Shown here in pieces: positions 10,389-22,926 of a stretch of DNA of 64,000 nucleotides. Origin of the DNA: Klebsiella terrigena (lineage in GTDB: Bacteria > Pseudomonadota > Gammaproteobacteria > Enterobacterales > Enterobacteriaceae); assembly GCF_006539725.1 (NCBI RefSeq), contig NZ_BJNO01000015.1, positions 1-64,000 on the forward strand, given 5' to 3'. Every line of letters starts with the position of its first letter. The first letter of the stretch is position 1. Under the pieces are notes generated by a model, which saw only the letters and a list, made by a program, of their open reading frames with translations, did not search any database and was not told where the DNA came from. The position numbers and the translations under genes were made by a program.

Positions 10389-10451
10389 TTTTTAGTCCCA
10401 GGAGGATGAAGAAAGCGGGGATTGTACCGCATGGAAAAGATGAGGGGAGAG

Positions 10452-10484
10452 AAAAAGAAAAAAGGCCGGATTATCCGGCCTTTT
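10452..10484 (-). terminator. Terminator of the aroQ-accBC transcript
   Basis: An 11-bp stem (10460-10470 with 10474-10484) has a tight ATT loop. It is followed on the minus strand by a long T-rich run. It lies 15 bp past the accC stop codon and upstream of yhdT. Confidence 0.88.
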
Positions 10485-10498
10485 GCAGCGATGCAGGA

Positions 10499-11848
10499 TT
10501 ATTTTTCCTGCATACCGAGCTTTTTCTCCAGATAGTGGATATTGGTACCACCATGCTGGAAGTGCTCGTCATTCATGATGCGAATCTGCAGATCGACGTT
10601 AGTTTTGATGCCGTCGATGATCAGCTCCTGCAGCGCATTTTTCATGCGTGAAATGGCCACATCACGGTTTTCGCCGTAGCAGATAAGCTTGCCGATCATT
10701 GAGTCATAGTACGGCGGCACGGTGTAGCCGGCGTAGATATGAGACTCCCAGCGAACGCCAAAACCGCCCGGCGCGTGGAAGCGGGTAATTTTACCCGGAC
10801 TCGGCAGGAAGGTATTCGGGTCTTCGGCGTTAATACGGCATTCAACCGCATGGCCACGCACCTGAACTTCTTCCTGCTTGATGGACAGCGGCTGGCCTGC
10901 GGCAATCCGCAGCTGCTCTTTAATCAGGTCAACGCCGGTGATCATTTCTGTTACCGGGTGTTCAACCTGAATACGGGTGTTCATTTCAATGAAGTAGAAC
11001 TCGCCGTTTTCGAACAGGAACTCAAAGGTACCCGCCCCGCGATAGCCGATATCAACGCAGGCCTTGGAGCAGCGCTCGCCGATGTAGCGACGCAGTTCCG
11101 GAGTAATACCCGGCGCCGGCGCTTCTTCGACAACTTTCTGGTGACGACGCTGCATGGAGCAGTCGCGCTCAGCCAGATAGATAGCGTTACCCTGGCCATC
11201 AGCCAGTACCTGGATCTCGATATGACGAGGATTTTCCAGGTATTTCTCCATATACACCATGTCGTTGCTGAAAGCGGCTTTCGCTTCAGCTTTGGTCATG
11301 GAGATGGACTGCGCCAGCTCGGCATCGCTGCGCACAACGCGCATGCCGCGACCGCCGCCGCCGCCGGAGGCTTTGATGATAACCGGGTAGCCGATGCGTT
11401 TCGCATGGGCGCGGTTAGCGTCCATGTCGTCGCCCAGCGGGCCATCGGAGCCAGGAACGGTCGGTACGCCGGCTTTCTTCATGGCGGTAATCGCCGACAC
11501 TTTGTCGCCCATCAGACGAATAGTGTCAGCCTTCGGGCCGATAAAGATAAAGCCGGAACGTTCAACCTGCTCAGCAAAGTTGGCGTTTTCCGAAAGGAAG
11601 CCATAGCCCGGGTGAATCGCCACCGCGCCGGTGATTTCAGCCGCGCTGATGATCGCCGGGATATTCAGGTAGCTCTTAATGGACGGAGCCGGGCCAATAC
11701 AGACCGTCTCATCCGCTAACAATACGTGTTTTAAATCGCGATCCGCAGTGGAGTGTACAGCAACGGTCTTGATGCCCAGTTCTTTACAGGCACGCAGGAT
11801 ACGCAGTGCAATCTCGCCACGGTTGGCGATAACAATTTTATCCAGCAT
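10499..11848 (-). CDS. accC: Biotin carboxylase subunit of acetyl-CoA carboxylase
   Basis: A 449-residue ATP-grasp enzyme that carboxylates the biotin on AccB, the first half-reaction of acetyl-CoA carboxylase and of fatty-acid synthesis. The N-terminal domain starts [14 protein letters not shown]. The ATP-binding glycine loop SGGGGGRG is at 161-168, and the ATP-grasp core contains [16 protein letters not shown], with the catalytic glutamate and arginine residues. The C-terminal biotin-carboxylase domain completes the family architecture. Length equals E. coli AccC. It lies 10 bp after accB, the conserved accBC operon. Confidence 0.98.
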   Translation of the reverse strand: MLDKIVIANRGEIALRILRACKELGIKTVAVHSTADRDLKHVLLADETVCIGPAPSIKSYLNIPAIISAAEITGAVAIHPGYGFLSENANFAEQVERSGFIFIGPKADTIRLMGDKVSAITAMKKAGVPTVPGSDGPLGDDMDANRAHAKRIGYPVIIKASGGGGGRGMRVVRSDAELAQSISMTKAEAKAAFSNDMVYMEKYLENPRHIEIQVLADGQGNAIYLAERDCSMQRRHQKVVEEAPAPGITPELRRYIGERCSKACVDIGYRGAGTFEFLFENGEFYFIEMNTRIQVEHPVTEMITGVDLIKEQLRIAAGQPLSIKQEEVQVRGHAVECRINAEDPNTFLPSPGKITRFHAPGGFGVRWESHIYAGYTVPPYYDSMIGKLICYGENRDVAISRMKNALQELIIDGIKTNVDLQIRIMNDEHFQHGGTNIHYLEKKLGMQEK

Positions 11849-11858
11849 GTTCGCCTCG

Positions 11859-12323
11859 TTACTCGATGACTACCAGCGGCTCGTCAAATTCTACCGGTTG
11901 GCCGCTTTCGATCAGAATGGCTTTCACCACGCCGGCTTTGTCGGCTTCGATCTGGTTCATCATTTTCATTGCTTCGACGATGCACAGAGTGTCGCCCACG
12001 TTGACTTTCTGGCCGATTTCCACAAACGCTTTAGCGTCCGGGCTCGGGGTGCGGTAGAAAGTACCGACCATCGGGGAACGTACGATGTGACCACTGATTT
12101 CCGCTTTCGCCGGGGCTTCTGCCTGCGCGGCTGCCGGTGCTGCGGCAACAGGTGCCTGTGCCTGCATCATCGGAGCGGCATAAGCCTGCTGCATCACTGG
12201 ATAACCGGTGTTCGGAGCTGAGCGGCTGATGCGCACAGACTCTTCGCCTTCAGAAATTTCCAGTTCGTTGATGCCAGACTCTTCGACCAGCTCGATCAGT
12301 TTTTTAATCTTACGAATATCCAT
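11859..12323 (-). CDS. accB: Biotin carboxyl carrier protein
   Basis: A 154-residue carrier whose biotin shuttles CO2 between AccC and the carboxyltransferase AccAD. The N-terminal segment (1-35) mediates complex assembly and feedback on accBC expression in E. coli. A flexible Ala/Pro/Gln-rich linker covers about 45-75. The C-terminal biotinyl domain carries the attachment lysine Lys120 in EAMKMM and the protruding thumb SPDAKAFV. E. coli AccB is 156 residues; the two-residue difference lies in the linker. aroQ lies 22 bp upstream. Confidence 0.98.
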   Translation of the reverse strand: MDIRKIKKLIELVEESGINELEISEGEESVRISRSAPNTGYPVMQQAYAAPMMQAQAPVAAAPAAAQAEAPAKAEISGHIVRSPMVGTFYRTPSPDAKAFVEIGQKVNVGDTLCIVEAMKMMNQIEADKAGVVKAILIESGQPVEFDEPLVVIE

Positions 12324-12345
12324 GAGTGGGTTCCGTACTCTTTGT

Positions 12346-12798
12346 TTAGTGTGATTGTGACAGGCGTTTTACCGCCGTCTGTAAAGCGTATGAATAACCG
12401 TCCGCCCCCAATCCACAGATAACGCCTGCGGCGATATCCGACAGATAAGAGTGATGACGGAATGGTTCGCGGGCATGCACGTTGCTCAGGTGGATCTCGA
12501 TAAACGGGATACTCACCGCAAGTAGCGCGTCGCGGATTGCCACGCTGGTGTGCGTAAACGCGGCCGGATTAATCAGGATATAGTCGACAGCGTCTTTAGC
12601 CTGATGAATTCGGTCGATTAACGCGTACTCCGCGTTTGATTGCAGGTGATCCAGCGCCACGTTCAGAGCCGCAGCTTCTGATTCCAGACGGTTAACAATC
12701 TCAGAAAGCTTGAGGGTGCCGTACTTCTCAGGCTCGCGTGTACCAAGCATGTTAAGGTTGGGTCCATTCAAAAGCAAAATGCGAAACTTGTCAGCCAT
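12346..12798 (-). CDS. aroQ: 3-dehydroquinate dehydratase, type II
   Basis: A 150-residue dodecameric enzyme that converts 3-dehydroquinate to 3-dehydroshikimate, the third step of the shikimate pathway. The N-terminal flexible loop [13 protein letters not shown] carries the catalytic arginine and tyrosine. The substrate-binding [17 protein letters not shown] segment is complete. An ATG 21 bp upstream is possible, but MADKF matches the E. coli start. It is the first gene of the unit followed by accBC, and promoters for accBC lie in or near it in E. coli. Confidence 0.95.
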   Translation of the reverse strand: MADKFRILLLNGPNLNMLGTREPEKYGTLKLSEIVNRLESEAAALNVALDHLQSNAEYALIDRIHQAKDAVDYILINPAAFTHTSVAIRDALLAVSIPFIEIHLSNVHAREPFRHHSYLSDIAAGVICGLGADGYSYALQTAVKRLSQSH

Positions 12799-13031
12799 TG
12801 TGCGGCTATCTCCTGCCATTCTCGGGTAAAAAACAAAATATACCTTCGAAACGCGCTTGTCACCTTTTCAGGGCGTAAAAACCCCTCCAGGAAAACCAAA
12901 GTCGCACATTATAACGATTTCGTAGCATTTGGCAGCTAAATACTGGTCTTATCAGGGAAGATTATCAACCGCTATCGTTAAATGAGTCGCGGTTGATAAA
13001 AGATCTGCGGGAAACTGCACATATCCGGGGA

Positions 13032-13631
13032 TTAGCGCCACCACTGACGGAACTTCTTGTAACGCCACGCCAAAAGCACAACCGCCAGCCCGGCATATAT
13101 CAACGGCTGTGGGGATAATATCTTCACGGACCATAGATAGTGGATGGGGGCAAGGATCGCCACCAGATAGACGAAGTTATGCAATGTTTGCCAGCGACGG
13201 CCTAATTTTCGCTGCAGCGCCTGCGTCGAGGTGACTGCCAGCGCCAGCAGGGTAAGCCAGCTGATAAACCCCAGCGTCAGATAGGGCCGATTCACCAGCT
13301 CAGAACCCAGCAGCGCCAGATTGTTAATCCCGAGTTCCAGCAGCGTGTAGCTGGTCAGGTGCAGCGTCGCCCAGGCAAAACACCACAGTCCCAGCAGGCG
13401 CCTGGTACGAATCAACAGCGGCTGTTTAGCGTAGCGCGCCAGCGGCGACACAAGCAAGGTTGCCAGCAGAAATTTAAGAGCCATCCTACCGGTAAAGTGT
13501 TGAATATCCTTTGCCGGGTCGGCGCTGAAATACCCCTGCTGCGCAGCCCAGAATAGCCAGAGAAAGGGAAGAAACCCGGCCAGATGGAGCATAACCTTGA
13601 GCCAGGTAATCTGTTTTACGTTCAGGCGCAC
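13032..13631 (-). CDS. msrQ: Heme-binding membrane subunit MsrQ of the periplasmic methionine sulfoxide reductase
   Basis: A 199-residue integral membrane protein with about six helices that belongs to the ferric-reductase-like domain family. It passes electrons from the respiratory chain to MsrP in the periplasm through heme. Histidines within predicted helices ([31 protein letters not shown]) fit heme ligation. Translation starts at a GTG whose first base is the last base of the msrP stop TAG, so the two genes are tightly coupled. Length agrees with the family. Confidence 0.94.
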   Translation of the reverse strand: MRLNVKQITWLKVMLHLAGFLPFLWLFWAAQQGYFSADPAKDIQHFTGRMALKFLLATLLVSPLARYAKQPLLIRTRRLLGLWCFAWATLHLTSYTLLELGINNLALLGSELVNRPYLTLGFISWLTLLALAVTSTQALQRKLGRRWQTLHNFVYLVAILAPIHYLWSVKILSPQPLIYAGLAVVLLAWRYKKFRQWWR

Positions 13632-14632
13632 TAGTAATTCTCCCGCAAATTCAGGCCCCGGTAGAGCGAAGCCACTTCGTCAGCATAGCCGTTGAACAGC
13701 AGCGTCGGCTGGCGCTTGACGTCCAGCACGCCTCCGGAACCGATAAAGCGTTCCGTTGCCTGCGACCAGCGCGGATGATCGACATGCGGATTGACGTTGG
13801 CGTAAAAGCCGTATTCATCCGGTCCCGCCAGATTCCAGGTGGTCGGCGGCCGCTCGCGGGTGAGTTCGATACTAACAATCGACTTAATCCCTTTGAAGCC
13901 ATACTTCCACGGGACCGTCAGGCGCACCGGCGCGCCATTCTGCGGCGGCAGCGCCTTACCGTAGACGCCCACGCTCAGCAGGGTGAGGGGATGCATCGCC
14001 TCATCCAGGCGCAGGCCTTCGACATAAGGATAGGCCAGGCCGCCGCCGATGAAGCGATCCTTCTGCCCCGGCATCTGGTCGGGGGCATAGATGGTTTTAA
14101 ATGCCACGTAGCGGGCGCTGCTGGTGGGCTCAACCAGCGCCAGCAGCTTATGCAGCGGGAAGCCAACCCACGGCACCACCATCGACCAGGCTTCGACACA
14201 GCGCATCCGGTAAATGCGCTCTTCGAGCGGAAAGCGGGTGGTCAGATCGTGATGATCGAGCGTCAGCGGTTTAGCAACTTCTCCGCCGATGGTCAGCGTC
14301 CACGGATCGGTACGCAGGCTGCCCGCGTTGGCCGCCGGATCGGCTTTATCCAGACCGAACTCATAGAAGTTGTTGTAGCCGGATACCTTATCCTCCGGGG
14401 TGAGCGTTAGCGCGTTTTGCCATGCGGCGGGTTTGTCGAAGGTCAGCGCTTTGCCCGCCGGCGCGGGAGGGCGGTCGTGGCCTTTGAACCAATCGAGAAG
14501 ATCGGCTTTTGCCGTAGGGGAAAGGGAAAGGGCCGTTGCGGTAATCCCCAGCGTTTTCAAAACCTGGCGACGCTGCAGCATAAAAACGGATTCTGCCGTG
14601 ACGTCGGCTTCCGTTAGCTTTTTGTGTTTCAT
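13631..14632 (-). CDS. msrP: Periplasmic methionine sulfoxide reductase, molybdopterin subunit MsrP
   Basis: A 333-residue molybdoenzyme that reduces methionine sulfoxide in oxidised periplasmic proteins, using electrons from MsrQ. A twin-arginine signal with RRQVLKTLG at 21-29 directs folded export. The molybdenum ligand is Cys145 in [11 protein letters not shown]. The C-terminal half keeps the [13 protein letters not shown] and [10 protein letters not shown] segments of the family. An ATG 15 bp upstream also exists; I chose 14632 because GGAGG lies five bases before it and the sequence matches E. coli YedY from there. In E. coli K-12 these genes lie elsewhere, beside a copper/HOCl-sensing two-component system; no such regulator is next to them here. 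Confidence 0.94.
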   Translation of the reverse strand: MKHKKLTEADVTAESVFMLQRRQVLKTLGITATALSLSPTAKADLLDWFKGHDRPPAPAGKALTFDKPAAWQNALTLTPEDKVSGYNNFYEFGLDKADPAANAGSLRTDPWTLTIGGEVAKPLTLDHHDLTTRFPLEERIYRMRCVEAWSMVVPWVGFPLHKLLALVEPTSSARYVAFKTIYAPDQMPGQKDRFIGGGLAYPYVEGLRLDEAMHPLTLLSVGVYGKALPPQNGAPVRLTVPWKYGFKGIKSIVSIELTRERPPTTWNLAGPDEYGFYANVNPHVDHPRWSQATERFIGSGGVLDVKRQPTLLFNGYADEVASLYRGLNLRENY

Positions 14633-14709
14633 GACATCCTCCGGCATGCTTTTTCCTAAGCATGACGGAGGCGGAGAGTTATCGCGAATATGTCACGAAA
14701 AATTGCATA

Positions 14710-15684
14710 TTAGGCGATTTTCACCAGCGTCCGACCCTGGATTTGGTTAGCCATAATCTTATCGGCAAAGGCCGGCGCTTCGGCGAGCGTAATTTCCGTC
14801 GCGCTTTGCGCATAGAACGACTCAGGCAGATCGCCAACCAACCGCTGCCAGGCTTGAGCCCGGCGCGCGGGCGGAGTCATTACCGAATCAACGCCCTGCA
14901 GGCGGACGTTACGCAAAATAAACGGCATCACCGTCGTCGGCAGAGCAAAGCCGCCGGCCAGGCCGCAGGCGGCTACGCAGCCGCCGTAGTTCATCTGTGC
15001 CAGCACTTTCGCCAGCACCTTATCGCCGACGGTATCGACCGCACCGGCCCACAGCTGTTTCTCCAGCGGACGGGTTTCGGCAAACTCCTCGCGCCCAACG
15101 ATCCGCTGCGCGCCCAGCGCTTTCAGATAATCATGGGTGCTTTCGCGACCAGAAACGGCGACCACCTGGTAACCCAGACGATGCAGAAGGGCAACCGCGG
15201 TGCTGCCGACGCCGCCGCTGGCTCCGGTGACGACAACCTCGCCGTCCTGGGGACGAATACCGGCATCTTCCAGCGCCATCACGCACAGCATGGCGGTGAA
15301 GCCGGCGGTACCGATGGCCATCGCTTTACGGCCGTCCAGCCCTTCAGGCATCGCAACCAGCCAGTCGCCTTTCACGCGCGCCTGCTCGGCCAGGCCACCC
15401 CAGTGATTTTCGCCAACGCCCCATCCGGTGAGAAGCACCTGCTGGCCCGCATGGAAACGCGGATCTTCGCTGGTGTGGACGATACCGGCAAAATCGATGC
15501 CAGGAATCATCGGAAAGTTGCGGATGATTTTTCCGCTGCCGGTGATCGCCAGCGCGTCTTTATAGTTGAGGCTGGACCACTGAATATCGACGGTCACATC
15601 GCCCTGCGGCAGCCGGCTGGCGTCGATGGTTTGCACCGAAGAGATTGTTTTGCCATCCTGCTGTTCTAATATTAAAGCCTGCAT
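14710..15684 (-). CDS. acuI: Acryloyl-CoA reductase (NADPH) AcuI
   Basis: A 324-residue medium-chain dehydrogenase/reductase of the quinone-oxidoreductase branch that reduces toxic acryloyl-CoA to propionyl-CoA. The catalytic fold is at residues 1-120 and the NADPH-binding loop VTGASGGVG at about 152-160. No zinc-binding cysteine cluster is present, as expected for this group. The frame stays open 27 codons further upstream. I chose 15684 because MQALILEQQDGKT is the family start and AAGGAC precedes it. Length equals E. coli YhdH. It diverges from csrD across a 219-bp interval. Confidence 0.95.
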   Translation of the reverse strand: MQALILEQQDGKTISSVQTIDASRLPQGDVTVDIQWSSLNYKDALAITGSGKIIRNFPMIPGIDFAGIVHTSEDPRFHAGQQVLLTGWGVGENHWGGLAEQARVKGDWLVAMPEGLDGRKAMAIGTAGFTAMLCVMALEDAGIRPQDGEVVVTGASGGVGSTAVALLHRLGYQVVAVSGRESTHDYLKALGAQRIVGREEFAETRPLEKQLWAGAVDTVGDKVLAKVLAQMNYGGCVAACGLAGGFALPTTVMPFILRNVRLQGVDSVMTPPARRAQAWQRLVGDLPESFYAQSATEITLAEAPAFADKIMANQIQGRTLVKIA

Positions 15685-15903
15685 ATGCGGGTCCTTATTG
15701 GTACAAAGATTGGAAAAATTTTTCTGCAGACTATACTCGCTATCGGCATTATTACGCCGATACAACGCAATAAATTGCCAGATACGTCAGCTTTGATAGT
15801 ATGCCTCGCACTTTAAAAAGTTAGTGCTTACTTTGGGGAAAGCGCCAGTACCGGAGTCCGAATATTCATCGGGCAGTCATTCACACGCGGAGTTAACACA
15901 GGG

Positions 15904-17844
15904 ATGCGATTAACGACGAAATTCTCAGCATTTGTCACGCTGCTTACCAGCCTGACTATCTTTGTCACGCTTATTGGCGCGTCGCTGAGTTTTTATAACG
16001 GTATTCAGCAAAAAATGGAGAATCGCGTCCAGGCCGTAGCGACGGTGCTGGATAACCGCCTGATCTCTTCATCCTTTGCCCGGCTTGAACCACAGATGGA
16101 TGAGCTGATGACGCCGGTCGACGTTGTGCAGGTTGATTTTCTCCTTAACGGCAAATCGGTGTACAGCCACTCGCGTAGCGACAGCTACCGCCCACTGGGG
16201 AGTAATAACCAGTTTCGGGAGATCACGGTCCCGTCGCTAAAGCACCCCGGCATGACGCTGCATCTGGTCTATCTGGACCCGATGGTTAACTACTTCCGCT
16301 CGCTGCACGTGACCGCACCGCTTTCTATCGCCATTGGCTTTATGGTGCTGATGATGTTTTTTTCCGTTCGCTGGATCCGTCGTCAGCTGTCCGGGCAGGA
16401 GCTGCTGGAGCTGCGGGCGACGAGGATCCTTAACGGCGAGCGCGGGCCTCAGGTGCGCGGATCGGTGCACGAATGGCCGGTGAGCACCAGCAGCGCGCTG
16501 GATATGCTGCTATCCGAGCTGCAGTTTGCCAGCGATCAGCGAAGCCGTATGGATACGCTTATTCGCTCCTATGCCGCTCAGGACACCAAAACCGGCCTCA
16601 ATAACCGCCTGTTCTTTGATAACCAGCTTGCCACGCTGCTGGAAGATCAGGAAAAGGTCGGCTCCTACGGTATTGTGATGATGATCCGCCTGCCGGAGTT
16701 CGATTTACTGCGCGATAACTGGGGGCGCGCCGCAGCGGAGGAGCATTACTTCACGCTCATCAACCTGCTTTCTACTTTTATTATGCGCTATCCCGGCGCG
16801 CTGCTGGCGCGTTATCACCGCAGCGATTTTGCCGTCCTGCTGCCGCACCGCACCCTGAAGGAGGCGGACAGCATCGCCGGGCTGCTGCTGAAGGCGATGG
16901 ACGCGCTGCCGCCCACGCGCATTCTTGACCGCGATGACATGATGCATATCGGTATTTGCGCCTTCCGCAGCGGACAGACCACGGCTCAGGTGATGGAGCG
17001 CGCGGAAGCGGCCACGCGCAACGCGGTTCTGCAGGGGAGCAATAGCTGGGCGGTTTATGACGATTCGCTGCCGGAGAAAGGGCGCGGCAACGTGCGCTGG
17101 CGCACCCTGATTGAACAGATGCTAAGCCGCGGTGGACCGCGGCTCTATCAGAAGCCCGCGGTGAATCGCGACGGTCGCGTCCATCACCGTGAGCTGATGT
17201 CCCGCCTGTATGACGGTACGGAAGAGGTGATTGCGGCGGAATATATGCCGATGGTGCAGCAGTTTGGCCTGGCGGAAGAGTATGACCGCCTGCAGATCAC
17301 GCGGCTGCTGCCATTTTTAGGCTTCTGGCCAGACGAAAACCTCGCTTTACAGGTGACGGTGGAGTCGCTGATCCGTCCTCGATTCCAGCGCTGGCTGCGC
17401 GATACTTTGATGCAGTGTGAAAAATCGCAACGTCAGCGCATTATTTTTGAACTTGCAGAGGCAGATGTTTGTCAATATATCGGCCGCCTGCAGCCGGTTA
17501 TGCGGCTGATTAACGCTTTAGGTATTAAAGTCGCCGTGGTTCAGGCCGGATTAACGCTGGTTGGAACCAGCTGGATCAAGCAGTTGGACGTCGAAGTCAT
17601 CAAGCTACACCAGGGACTGTCGCGCAATATTGAAAAACGCAGTGAGAACCAGCTGCTGGTTCAGAGCCTGGTGGAGGCCTGCAAGGGTATGCCGGTCCAG
17701 GTTTTTGCAACCGGAGTACGCAGTCGTAGTGAGTGGCAGGTCCTGTCTCAATGCGGTGTTACCGGTGGCCAGGGGGAATTTTTTGCCGCCTCACAGCCAC
17801 TTGACACAAATGTGAAAAAATATTCGCAAAGATACTCGGTTTGA
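15904..17844 (+). CDS. csrD: RNase E specificity factor CsrD (degenerate GGDEF/EAL protein)
   Basis: A 646-residue inner-membrane protein that promotes RNase E decay of the small RNAs CsrB and CsrC, thereby raising free CsrA. Two membrane helices near residues 8-30 and 138-156 flank a periplasmic segment. A HAMP-like linker leads to a GGDEF-type domain whose motif is HRSDF (305-309). The EAL-type domain begins with ELM (430-432) instead of EAL. Both active sites are thus degenerate, as in E. coli CsrD, and no cyclic-di-GMP synthesis or cleavage is expected. It has the same length as the E. coli protein and stands directly before mreB. Confidence 0.96.
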   Translation: MRLTTKFSAFVTLLTSLTIFVTLIGASLSFYNGIQQKMENRVQAVATVLDNRLISSSFARLEPQMDELMTPVDVVQVDFLLNGKSVYSHSRSDSYRPLGSNNQFREITVPSLKHPGMTLHLVYLDPMVNYFRSLHVTAPLSIAIGFMVLMMFFSVRWIRRQLSGQELLELRATRILNGERGPQVRGSVHEWPVSTSSALDMLLSELQFASDQRSRMDTLIRSYAAQDTKTGLNNRLFFDNQLATLLEDQEKVGSYGIVMMIRLPEFDLLRDNWGRAAAEEHYFTLINLLSTFIMRYPGALLARYHRSDFAVLLPHRTLKEADSIAGLLLKAMDALPPTRILDRDDMMHIGICAFRSGQTTAQVMERAEAATRNAVLQGSNSWAVYDDSLPEKGRGNVRWRTLIEQMLSRGGPRLYQKPAVNRDGRVHHRELMSRLYDGTEEVIAAEYMPMVQQFGLAEEYDRLQITRLLPFLGFWPDENLALQVTVESLIRPRFQRWLRDTLMQCEKSQRQRIIFELAEADVCQYIGRLQPVMRLINALGIKVAVVQAGLTLVGTSWIKQLDVEVIKLHQGLSRNIEKRSENQLLVQSLVEACKGMPVQVFATGVRSRSEWQVLSQCGVTGGQGEFFAASQPLDTNVKKYSQRYSV

Positions 17845-19192
<1,348 letters not shown>

Positions 19193-19261
19193 TCAGCCGA
19201 AGGTCTGGGGTGGCTCAAGGGTTGCCCCTGGTCTTAACTGACACGAGAATACGCATAGCCT

Positions 19262-20742
<1,481 letters not shown>

Positions 20743-20749
20743 GGTTGAT

Positions 20750-21331
20750 ATGACAACTCTGTATCTTGCTTCAGGTTCTCCACGTCGACAGGAGCTGTTG
20801 ACTCAGATGGGGCTCTCCTTCGAGCGCGTGGTTCCCGGTATTGAGGAGCGACGCCAGCCGCAGGAGAGCGCTCAGCATTACGTCACTCGCCTGGCGCGTG
20901 AAAAAGCGCAGGCAGGCGTTGCGCTGGCATCGCGCGATCTGCCGGTGCTGGGTGCGGATACCATTGTCATCCTTAACGGCGAAGTGCTGGAAAAGCCGCG
21001 CGATGCCGGGCACGCCGCAGAGATGCTGCGCATGCTTTCCGGGAAAACGCATCAGGTGATGACCGCGGTTGCCCTGGCGGATAAGCAGCAGGCGCTGGAC
21101 TGTCTGGTGGTAACGGAGGTGACCTTCCGCCTGCTGAGCGAGCAGGATATCGCCGGCTACGTCGCCAGCGGCGAACCTTTAGATAAAGCAGGTGCATACG
21201 GTATTCAAGGGCTGGGTGGCTGTTTTGTCAGGAAGATTAATGGCAGCTATCACGCCGTAGTCGGCTTACCGCTGGTAGAAACGTATGAGTTGCTGAGTAA
21301 CTTTAACTCACTGCGTGAAGAAAAGGGATAA
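20750..21331 (+). CDS. maf: Maf-family nucleoside triphosphate pyrophosphatase (dTTP/UTP)
   Basis: A 193-residue cytosolic enzyme (YhdE in E. coli) that hydrolyses dTTP, UTP and related or modified nucleotides to monophosphates. This is thought to act as house-cleaning or to restrain division. The N-terminal motif [10 protein letters not shown] binds phosphate. Asp70 in GADTIV and Lys82 in EKPRD are the conserved catalytic residues. An ATG seven codons upstream lies inside mreD; I chose 20750 because [13 protein letters not shown] fits the family and AAGG precedes it. It is probably transcribed with mreD and rng. Confidence 0.94.
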   Translation: MTTLYLASGSPRRQELLTQMGLSFERVVPGIEERRQPQESAQHYVTRLAREKAQAGVALASRDLPVLGADTIVILNGEVLEKPRDAGHAAEMLRMLSGKTHQVMTAVALADKQQALDCLVVTEVTFRLLSEQDIAGYVASGEPLDKAGAYGIQGLGGCFVRKINGSYHAVVGLPLVETYELLSNFNSLREEKG

Positions 21332-21333
21332 AG

Positions 21334-22803
21334 ATGACGGCTGAATTATTAGTGAACGTAACGCCATCGGAAACGCGCGTCGCGTATATCGATGGCGGTA
21401 TTCTGCAGGAAATTCACATTGAGCGCGAAGCGCGGCGTGGGATCGTAGGCAATATCTACAAGGGTCGTGTCAGCCGAGTGCTGCCGGGGATGCAGGCGGC
21501 TTTTGTAGATATTGGCCTGGATAAGGCCGCATTTCTGCACGCTTCAGACATCATGCCGCACACCGAGTGCGTCGCCGGGGAAGAGCAAAAGCAGTTCACC
21601 GTGCGCGATATTTCCGAGCTGGTCCGTCAGGGCCAGGACCTGATGGTGCAGGTGGTGAAAGACCCCCTTGGTACGAAAGGCGCCCGTCTGACGACCGATA
21701 TCACCATTCCTTCCCGCTATCTGGTGTTTATGCCTGGGGCCTCGCACGTTGGGGTTTCCCAGCGTATTGAGAGCGAAGCGGAGCGTGAGCGCCTGAAGAA
21801 GGTTGTCGCCGACTACTGCGATGAGCTGGGCGGATTTATCATCCGTACGGCGGCGGAAGGCGTACACGAGCAGGAAATGGCCGCCGATGCTGCCTACCTC
21901 AAGCGCGTCTGGACGAAGGTCATGGAGCGTAAGAAGCGCCAGCAGACCCGCTATCAGATGTACGGCGAGCTGGCGCTGGCTCAGCGCGTGCTGCGCGATT
22001 TTGCCGATGCCCATCTTGACCGCATTCGCGTCGACTCCCGCCTGACCTACGAATCGCTGCTGGAGTTCACCGCCGAATATATGCCGGAGATGACCAGCAA
22101 GCTCGAGCACTACAGCGGCCGTCAGCCGATCTTCGATCTCTTTGACGTGGAGAACGAAATTCAGCGCGCGCTGGAGCGTAAAGTGGAGCTGAAGTCCGGC
22201 GGCTATCTGGTTATCGATCAGACCGAGGCGATGACCACCGTTGACATCAACACCGGGGCCTTCGTCGGCCACCGCAATCTTGACGATACCATCTTCAATA
22301 CCAACATTGAGGCGACCCAGGCGATTGCCCGCCAGCTGCGGCTGCGCAACCTCGGCGGGATTATTATCATTGATTTCATTGATATGAATAATGAAGATCA
22401 CCGCCGCCGGGTGCTGCATTCTCTGGAGCAGGCGCTGAATAAGGATCGGGTGAAAACCAGCATCAACGGCTTCTCCCAGCTTGGGCTGGTGGAGATGACC
22501 CGTAAGCGCACCCGCGAAAGCGTGGAGCACGTGCTGTGTAAGGACTGCCCGACCTGCCACGGTCGCGGCACGGTAAAATCGGTTGAAACGGTGTGTTATG
22601 AAATCATGCGCGAGATCGTCCGCGTACATCATGCCTACGACTCCGATCGTTTCCTGGTCTATGCTTCTCCTGCCGTCGCGGAAACCCTGAAAGGGGAAGA
22701 GTCCCACGCGCTGGCGGAAGTCGAAATCTTTGTCGGTAAACAGGTCAAAGTGCAAATTGAACCGCTCTATAATCAAGAGCAGTTTGATGTGGTGATGATG
22801 TAA
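21334..22803 (+). CDS. rng: Ribonuclease G
   Basis: A 489-residue single-strand-specific endoribonuclease that matures the 5' end of 16S rRNA and degrades some mRNAs, including adhE. An S1 RNA-binding domain lies at about residues 38-125. The RNase H-like and DNase I-like regions carry catalytic Asp304 (TTVDINTG) and Asp347 (IIIIDFID). The zinc-link motif CPTC at 405-408 supports dimerisation. The long C-terminal scaffold of RNase E is absent, as expected. It starts two bases after the maf stop and has the same length as E. coli RNase G. Confidence 0.97.
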   Translation: MTAELLVNVTPSETRVAYIDGGILQEIHIEREARRGIVGNIYKGRVSRVLPGMQAAFVDIGLDKAAFLHASDIMPHTECVAGEEQKQFTVRDISELVRQGQDLMVQVVKDPLGTKGARLTTDITIPSRYLVFMPGASHVGVSQRIESEAERERLKKVVADYCDELGGFIIRTAAEGVHEQEMAADAAYLKRVWTKVMERKKRQQTRYQMYGELALAQRVLRDFADAHLDRIRVDSRLTYESLLEFTAEYMPEMTSKLEHYSGRQPIFDLFDVENEIQRALERKVELKSGGYLVIDQTEAMTTVDINTGAFVGHRNLDDTIFNTNIEATQAIARQLRLRNLGGIIIIDFIDMNNEDHRRRVLHSLEQALNKDRVKTSINGFSQLGLVEMTRKRTRESVEHVLCKDCPTCHGRGTVKSVETVCYEIMREIVRVHHAYDSDRFLVYASPAVAETLKGEESHALAEVEIFVGKQVKVQIEPLYNQEQFDVVMM

Positions 22804-22813
22804 TCATCTGGTT

Positions 22814-22886
22814 TGCCCTCGTTCGGCCTTTCGGCCGCGGTGACGCGCCGGCCGGGCGGAACCCGTGAACGCAGCGCCGAGGGGCA
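22814..22886. repeat. GC-rich palindromic segment between rng and yhdP
   Basis: A roughly 73-bp GC-rich block begins TGCCCTCG and ends CGAGGGGCA, an inverted pair with one bulged base. Inside, GGCC-TTTC-GGCC (22825-22836) forms a tight hairpin. It resembles REP-type intergenic elements and could also attenuate transcription from rng into yhdP. Family membership is not established. Confidence 0.4.
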
Positions 22887-22926
22887 GATGAAGGATGAGG
22901 TGTAATAGTTTGACAAGGAGAGATGC

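Noticed and set aside
15904-17844. Active diguanylate cyclase or phosphodiesterase
   Set aside because: The signature motifs are HRSDF and ELM, both degenerate, as in CsrD.
21544-22776. A 410-codon open frame antisense to rng
   Set aside because: It mirrors the RNase G reading frame, is histidine- and arginine-rich in the way of antisense shadows, and shows no recognisable domain.
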